A stretch of DNA of 40,126 nucleotides from Rhizobium sp. Q54 (GTDB lineage Bacteria > Pseudomonadota > Alphaproteobacteria > SMXQ01). Below the pieces are notes generated by a model. It was not told the origin of the DNA. It saw nothing but the letters and a program-made list of their open reading frames with translations, and did not search any database. The DNA lies in NCBI GenBank assembly GCA_945861615.1, contig CAMAVH010000009.1, positions 1 through 40,126 on the forward strand, given 5' to 3'. Shown here piece by piece: positions 35,736 to 40,126 of the stretch; positions within the stretch are counted from its first letter, which is position 1, and each line of letters opens with the position of its first letter. The position numbers and the translations under genes were made by a program.

Positions 35736-36506
35736 TCACGGCAGCATGATCGCGCCGCCGTTGAGGGCAATCGATTGGCCCGTCATATAAGCCGCGTCGG
35801 CACTCAGCAGCATGGCGACGCCGGCCGCGATGTCTTCCGGCTGGCCGATACGGCCCAACGGAATGCGGCTGCCGCGCGCGCGCACCTCCTCCAAGGTCGA
35901 ATCTTCGAGGGGCTGCGCCGTTTCCGTCACGCCCGGAATCACGCAATTGACGCGGATGCCCTGCGGCGCCAATTCCAGCGCCAGGGATTTGGTGAAGGAG
36001 ACGAGGCCGGCTTTCGACGCCGCGTAATGCGCGCCGCGCGGCGTGCCCTGCAGCGCCCGCCCCGAGGCGATCATCACCGCCGCGCCGCGCTTGGCCTGCA
36101 CCATCATCGGCCCGAGATAGCGCGCGCAGAGGAACGCGCCGATCAGATTGACCTTGAGCACCCGCTCCCACACGGCGGGATCGGTCTCCAGGATGGGCGA
36201 GCGGGGAAAAATGCCGGCGTTGCTGACGAAGCCGAATGGCGCGCTCCAGGCGGCGCCGACCGCCTTGGCGGCCGCCACGACGTCGCTCGGCTCGCCCATA
36301 TCGACCTTGGCGGTCAGCACGTCGACGCCGCTTTTGCGGCAAAGCTCGGCGGTCTCCGCCAAGCCGTCAGGCTGGACGTCCCACAACGCCAAGCGGGCGC
36401 CTTGGCTGGCCAGGCGTAGCGCCACGGCGCGGCCGATACCCTGCGCCGCGCCGGTGACCACCATGCCGTCGCCGGCGCGCAGGACGCTGCCGTCAGCCAC
36501 GCCCAT
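35736..36506 (-). CDS. Short-chain dehydrogenase/reductase
   Basis: This is a classical SDR of 256 residues. The NAD(P)-binding motif is TGAAQGIG (18-25), followed by NAG at 96-98. The catalytic set is Ser148, Tyr161 and Lys165 in IASGRALQGTPRGAHYAASK. The C-terminus has ADAAYMTGQSIALNGG, typical of the family. An Asp at 43 (LWDV) after the second strand favours NAD over NADP. It is the last gene of the minus-strand operon, starting 5 bases after the dienelactone hydrolase stop. Substrate unknown. Confidence 0.93.
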   Translation of the reverse strand: MGVADGSVLRAGDGMVVTGAAQGIGRAVALRLASQGARLALWDVQPDGLAETAELCRKSGVDVLTAKVDMGEPSDVVAAAKAVGAAWSAPFGFVSNAGIFPRSPILETDPAVWERVLKVNLIGAFLCARYLGPMMVQAKRGAAVMIASGRALQGTPRGAHYAASKAGLVSFTKSLALELAPQGIRVNCVIPGVTETAQPLEDSTLEEVRARGSRIPLGRIGQPEDIAAGVAMLLSADAAYMTGQSIALNGGAIMLP

Positions 36507-36511
36507 GGCCG

Positions 36512-37327
36512 CTACTCCAACCGCACGTTCTTCTTGAAATCGTAGTCGGGGCTGACCTCGGCGTTATAACGCTGCACCAGAGTCGTCTTGTCGTCGAAAC
36601 CACCGGCGAAGACTTCGTCGAGGAAGATCAGCTGATCGGCCCAGGCCGCTTCGGCCTGCGGGCGGCGATAGCGGCCCGGCATCGTGTCGTTGAGCCAGCC
36701 GTGCGGCGCATCGCGATACATATTGATCTCGAAATTCTTGCCCTTGCTCTCCAGCACGCCGCGGAATTTGCGCACGTCGTCGAGCGAGATGATGTGATCG
36801 GCTTCGCCGAACATGCCGAGGACCGGGCATTCGACTTTGGCGATCAGCTCCTCGAGCGGCTTGGGATAGAGCTTGGTCACTTCCCATTCGCGCGGCGAGG
36901 CGGCGCCGTACCAGACGAGCGCGGCGCTGATCGGCCGTGCGGCGGCGATCACCAGCGGGTGGCGGCCGGTCTGGCAAACGCCCTTCACCGCCACCTTGGT
37001 CGCGTCGGCCTGCGGGATCTCCTTGGCATAATCGATGGCGATGCTCAGATATTCGACCGATTCCGGATCGGTGATGTCGTAGCGCGCGGTGCCGGCGCGC
37101 AGCCCCAACTGGTCGGGATGCTTGTAGAAGCAATCGGGCGCGATGCAGACATAGCCGTCCCAGGCGAAGCGGGTGGCGAGGTCGAGCGTGTGCTGGGCCA
37201 AGCCGTAGCGCTCGTGCATCAGCACGATCACCGGCACCTTGCCCATGTTCTCGGGAGCCGCCACGAAGGCCGGCATGCCGCCGGCGAGCGTGACGTTCTT
37301 GGTGACGACTTGATTGACGGTGGTCAT
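36512..37327 (-). CDS. Dienelactone hydrolase family protein
   Basis: This is an alpha/beta hydrolase of 271 residues. The catalytic triad is Cys118 (VKGVCQTGRHP), Asp177 (GEADHI) and His209 (DAPHGW), with Glu39 in LMHERYG matching the Glu that activates the cysteine in dienelactone hydrolase. The C-terminal ~40 residues beyond the hydrolase fold are extra. The neighbours (isochorismatase-like upstream by 16 bases, SDR downstream by 5 bases) suggest one catabolic operon. The real substrate is uncertain. Confidence 0.9.
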   Translation of the reverse strand: MTTVNQVVTKNVTLAGGMPAFVAAPENMGKVPVIVLMHERYGLAQHTLDLATRFAWDGYVCIAPDCFYKHPDQLGLRAGTARYDITDPESVEYLSIAIDYAKEIPQADATKVAVKGVCQTGRHPLVIAAARPISAALVWYGAASPREWEVTKLYPKPLEELIAKVECPVLGMFGEADHIISLDDVRKFRGVLESKGKNFEINMYRDAPHGWLNDTMPGRYRRPQAEAAWADQLIFLDEVFAGGFDDKTTLVQRYNAEVSPDYDFKKNVRLE

Positions 37328-37343
37328 GACGATCTTCCCCTTA

Positions 37344-38006
37344 CTATTTCTTTTTCGCGCCCTTGAGCATCAGCGCGACGACTTCATCCGTATCCATGAC
37401 GCGGCCCATGCGCGGGAACACGCGTTCCATGAAAAACGCGTTGTTGTTGCCACGCGCGGAGTAACAACAATCGCGCACGATCACGAGACCCAGATCGAGA
37501 TCGCGCGCGGCATAGGCCGTGCTGGCGATGCCGACGTCCGTCGAGCCGCCCGCCAAAACGATGGTGGTCAGGCCACGCACGCGCAGAGAGAGCTCCAGCT
37601 TCGTTTGGAAAAACGAATTCCAGCGATGCTTCGGCACTTCCACGTCCGTCGGCAAGGGCGCCAATTCCGGCGCGATCTCCGATTCCTTGCTACCGGCATA
37701 GAAGCGCGGCTTGATCGTCTCCTTCTTCTTTTTATCGAAGGGATTGAGATCCATGTCGGTGTCGGTCAAGCGCGCCACCGTGTCAACGCCCCCCGCCGTG
37801 TGCGAGCCCATCGGGTAGAAGGTCGTCAGCCCGGCCTTGCGCGCGCCCTTCAACAGCCGCTGCATGTTCGGCAGAATGTTGCGGTCGGCGAGAAACTTCT
37901 GCTTCTTAGGATCGGCCGGATGCAGATAGCCGTTGAGCGTGTCGAACAGCACCAGGGCGGTATGGTCCGGACCGAGGGTTTCGACGAGTTTGGCTTTGGC
38001 GGGCAT
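37344..38006 (-). CDS. Isochorismatase-like hydrolase lacking the catalytic cysteine
   Basis: This is a 220-residue protein of the isochorismatase/cysteine hydrolase fold. Asp22 (LVLFDTLNGY) and Lys126 (KHRWNSFFQT) are in the expected places. The loop that normally holds the nucleophilic Cys (TDxC) reads GGSTDVGIASTAYAARDL, so position 159 is Gly. Isochorismatases proper (EntB, PhzD type) lack the Cys, whereas nicotinamidase-like members need it, so vinyl-ether or other non-nucleophilic chemistry is possible, or the protein is non-catalytic. It is the first gene of the operon, with GGAGAG just before the ATG. Confidence 0.88.
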   Translation of the reverse strand: MPAKAKLVETLGPDHTALVLFDTLNGYLHPADPKKQKFLADRNILPNMQRLLKGARKAGLTTFYPMGSHTAGGVDTVARLTDTDMDLNPFDKKKKETIKPRFYAGSKESEIAPELAPLPTDVEVPKHRWNSFFQTKLELSLRVRGLTTIVLAGGSTDVGIASTAYAARDLDLGLVIVRDCCYSARGNNNAFFMERVFPRMGRVMDTDEVVALMLKGAKKK

Positions 38007-38279
38007 GGGCTCTCCGCGAGGACAAAAGGGACTGGGAAATGGGAGCTCGGCAAGGCCGCAGGAAAATGCGCGACCCGGCAGCGTAGCAATGATAGGAGAG
38101 CCATCGCGCGCTTGTCACGATGTAAAGGGCATATGGCGCGGAAATAGGTCCGGCAGCGCAAACCGTGAAACGCCGGAGATGCGACGCGTTGCAAAGCGCG
38201 CAACGCTCCGTCATGATCCCCCGCCGGCGCGACGCCCTGCGTCGCCCGTCGTCGCTGATCCGGCAAATTCCGCCGGCAG

Positions 38280-38368
38280 GCCCGCTTGGCGAAATTGGTA
38301 GACGCAGCAGACTTAAAATCTGTAGGTCCGCAAGGGCTGTCCCGGTTCAAGTCCGGGAGCGGGCACCA
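38280..38368 (+). tRNA. tRNA-Leu(UAA)
   Basis: An 89-base tRNA gene including an encoded CCA. The acceptor stem is GCCCGCT / AGCGGGC. The anticodon stem is GCAGA / TCTGT with loop CTTAAAA, giving anticodon UAA, leucine. A long variable arm (GTCCGCAAGGGC) is the class II form expected for tRNA-Leu, and GGTTCAAGTCC is the T loop. Confidence 0.95.
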
Positions 38369-38385
38369 GCGACGAAGACGAAGCG

Positions 38386-38796
38386 CTACTTCGTCACGCC
38401 GCGCGATTTCTCCACCGTGCGCAGCAGGCCGAGACCGAGCAGCGCGACGACGACGCTGATCAACTCTTCCGTGCCGGCGAGAATCGGCGGCGCCGGCAGG
38501 CCCGCCGCCAGCGCCAGCCAGACGAAGACATCGTAGCCGATGAAATGCCAGGCGAGCGCGATGCCGCACACCCAGCCGATGAACGGCCGCCAACCGGCGA
38601 CGAAGACGGAGGCATGGGCCGCCTCGATCTTGTTCAGCTCGATTTGGGCGAGATGGGGCGCCTGCGCGAGCCGCGTGAGCGCCTCTTCGCGCGACAGGCG
38701 TTCGTCGTCGCTGGTGAACAAGCGGTCGAGCAGGCTGCCCACCGCGTCGATCGCGCCGCTGGCCGGCGCCCCGAGAATCTTGTCGACCAAGGTCAT
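38386..38796 (-). CDS. 3TM holin-family protein
   Basis: A 136-residue protein with an N-terminal charged helix (DKILGAPASGAIDAVGSLLD, then ERLSREEALTRLAQ) followed by hydrophobic segments with the conserved GWRPFIGWVCGIALAWHF, a hallmark of the 3TM holin family. A C-terminal helix ends in LGLLRTVEKSRG. These holins occur in prophages and gene transfer agents and permeabilise the inner membrane for lysis. The ATG at 38796 has AGGAGC upstream. It lies 35 bases behind the small membrane gene and next to tRNA-Leu; no endolysin is visible in the window. Confidence 0.82.
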   Translation of the reverse strand: MTLVDKILGAPASGAIDAVGSLLDRLFTSDDERLSREEALTRLAQAPHLAQIELNKIEAAHASVFVAGWRPFIGWVCGIALAWHFIGYDVFVWLALAAGLPAPPILAGTEELISVVVALLGLGLLRTVEKSRGVTK

Positions 38797-38831
38797 GCGC
38801 GCTCCTGCGCCAAGGTGGGAAACGGCCCGGG

Positions 38832-39164
38832 CTATTCCCAAGGCCGTCCGTTGAGAATGAGCCAGGCGACGAGCCCGCAAAGCCCGGCGATCACGGCGCC
38901 GCCGGCGCCGCGCACCAGCGACTGCACCGCGCCGCCGAGGCCGGAAATGCGGCCATGAACTTGGTCGAGTCCGCGCTTGATCTCGCCGATATCCGTCTCG
39001 TACTGCCGCAGGAATTGCGTTTCCCGATGGATGCGGGCCGCCTCGCGGCGATTGCACTCCGCCTCATGGGCCTCGATGCGGGTCATGGCCGTGACGGCCA
39101 GCTCATGGGTTTGCAGCATCAACTGCGATTGCGAGAGCTTAGAACTCGCCGACGCGCGGGGCAT
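38832..39164 (-). CDS. Coiled-coil single-pass membrane protein (phage-like)
   Basis: A 110-residue protein with a helical, charged N-terminal 75 residues (RIEAHEAECNRREAARIHRE, then YETDIGEIKRGLDQVHGRIS) and one C-terminal membrane segment (VIAGLCGLVAWLIL), ending GRPWE. The layout matches small phage tail-proximal or lysis-cassette proteins found beside 3TM holins. A strong AGGAGG site precedes the ATG. No family is recognised with certainty. Confidence 0.75.
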   Translation of the reverse strand: MPRASASSKLSQSQLMLQTHELAVTAMTRIEAHEAECNRREAARIHRETQFLRQYETDIGEIKRGLDQVHGRISGLGGAVQSLVRGAGGAVIAGLCGLVAWLILNGRPWE

Positions 39165-39257
39165 GGGGCCTCCTGTTCGGGTGACGGATCAGCCGCTATC
39201 GGCACATGGACCGTCGCCGGCCCCGACGCTATGATCGCGGCCGTAACGGGGGATCGA

Positions 39258-39965
39258 ATGAGTCTGATTGGACGTATGCTGCCGGACGCCCTGCGCTATC
39301 GCGCCTGGTGCTGGAAGAAGTATCTCGGCGAACCGGAAATTCGCCTGGCGGCGCGTCTGGCGCGACCGGGCAGCCGCTGCCTCGATATCGGCGCGAACGC
39401 GGGTGCTTATAGTTACTTCATGCGCCGCGCCGGCGCCGCAGTCGAAGCCTTCGAGCCCATCCCCGAACTGGCCGCCGATCTGCGGCGGCGCTACGGCGAC
39501 AGTATCCGCGTCCATGAGCTGGCCGCCTCGGACGGCAACGGCCGCACGACCATTCACGTCCCGGTCATAGACGGACAACCGGCTTACGGCTATTCAAGCT
39601 GCGAAAATGTCTGGCCCAACGGTGGCGAAATGCAGTTGACCATCGAAACGCGAACCATCGATTCGTTCGCCTTCGATGACGTCGCCCTCATGAAAATCGA
39701 CGTGGAAGGCCATGAGCTGGCCGTCCTGCATGGGGCGCGAGAGACGATAGCACGGAACAAACCTGCCATCATTATCGAGGCCGAAGAGCGCCATCGAACT
39801 GGCGCAGTGGAATCGGTCGCAAACTTTTTGGCGCAGTTTGGCTATGAGGGGAAGTATCTCGTCAAAGCCAAAGAGACCTCACTTGAACATTTTGATTTTC
39901 ATCGAGATCAAGCGAAGCCAGAGGCGCCGGGATATATATGCAATTTCGTTTTCACGCCTACATAA
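39258..39965 (+). CDS. FkbM-family methyltransferase
   Basis: This is a SAM-dependent methyltransferase of 235 residues, of the FkbM family, often acting on sugars or lipids in surface polysaccharide clusters. The SAM-binding motif is CLDIGANAGAYSYFMRRAGA, followed by EAFEPIPELAADL. The C-terminal catalytic region has ALMKIDVEGHELAVLHGARE and KPAIIIEAEE, typical of FkbM. The ATG at 39258 is closely preceded by GGGGGA (39248-39253); an ATG at 39231 is in frame but without a site. Base composition falls toward AT near its 3' end. Confidence 0.9.
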   Translation: MSLIGRMLPDALRYRAWCWKKYLGEPEIRLAARLARPGSRCLDIGANAGAYSYFMRRAGAAVEAFEPIPELAADLRRRYGDSIRVHELAASDGNGRTTIHVPVIDGQPAYGYSSCENVWPNGGEMQLTIETRTIDSFAFDDVALMKIDVEGHELAVLHGARETIARNKPAIIIEAEERHRTGAVESVANFLAQFGYEGKYLVKAKETSLEHFDFHRDQAKPEAPGYICNFVFTPT

Positions 39966-40126
39966 TATTCCGCAACTCTATCGTTTATCCAAACCAAGAT
40001 AAGTTTAGATTGATCTCATATCAAAGGTTTCGGGACTACTCTCTTTGTTAAGAATGACTTTGATTGTACCAGTAGTTGCTAGCTCCTTTAGGACTATACA
40101 TTCCATGCTCCCGATTGGCCTATACT
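39966..40126. other. AT-rich right edge with competing short open frames
   Basis: The last 161 bases are clearly more AT-rich than the rest of the window. On the minus strand an open frame enters at the edge and reads 39 codons to a stop at 40005-40007 (YRPIGSMECIVLKELATTGT ending in EESS-free SPETFDMRSI). On the plus strand an ATG at 40054 starts a frame (MTLIVPVVASSFRTIHSMLP) that runs off the end. At most one is likely real. Neither can be named; the composition change may mark a transferred region that includes the neighbouring FkbM gene. Confidence 0.35.

Noticed and set aside
38797..39057. N-terminal extension of the holin frame on the minus strand
   Set aside because: Arg/Pro-rich and overlapping the coiled-coil gene in another frame; the ATG at 38796 has its own ribosome binding site.
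1..40126. CRISPR arrays, insertion sequences, rRNA genes
   Set aside because: No regularly spaced repeats, transposase-like frames with inverted ends, or rRNA signatures were found on reading.

Overview
The window is GC-rich (roughly 60% or more by eye) chromosomal DNA from a flagellated alphaproteobacterium. The evidence is the combination of CtrA, its phosphotransferase ChpT, the CtrA antagonist SciP, an FlbD-type sigma54 activator with a degenerate receiver, and a DUF3553 protein. These are hallmarks of the alphaproteobacterial cell-cycle/motility circuit. Gene order and the catabolic genes would fit a Rhodospirillales-like lineage, but the genus cannot be fixed from the sequence alone.

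Bases 1-21716 are a large flagellar locus. First come filament genes (flagellin end, flaG, fliD, fliS). Next is a hook cluster (fliK, flgD, flgE) with a near-consensus sigma54 promoter and paired upstream repeats. After sciP comes a long co-oriented block: fliF, fliG, fliH, fliN, flbD, flhA, flhF, flhG and a second FliK-like gene. It is followed by the opposed pair fliI-fliJ. fliM, flhB, fliPQR, flgK and flgL are not in the window and must lie elsewhere.

Bases 21717-25711 are regulatory: ctrA and chpT converge with only 9 bases between them, then a small DUF3553 gene and a double-PAS histidine kinase preceded by a possible coupled small ORF. Known biology of the parts suggests this logic: kinase -> ChpT -> CtrA -> class II flagellar genes (fliF block), tempered by SciP, and then FlbD + sigma54 -> hook genes. 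Putative CtrA, FlbD and DnaA sites in the intergenic regions agree with this, but they are pattern matches by eye.

Bases 25795-35665 are a co-oriented series of metabolic and membrane genes: moaA, a LigB-type dioxygenase, a TonB-like/Sel1/ankyrin protein, nadK overlapping argE, an AbrB-type membrane protein, terC overlapping uspA, and a TctC-type binding protein. A bidirectional terminator separates them from an opposed three-gene catabolic operon (isochorismatase-like, dienelactone hydrolase, SDR). Beyond that lie tRNA-Leu(UAA), a two-gene phage-like module (coiled-coil membrane protein and 3TM holin), an FkbM methyltransferase and an AT-rich right edge.

No stretch longer than 300 bases lacks a gene. 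I saw no CRISPR array, insertion sequence or rRNA.
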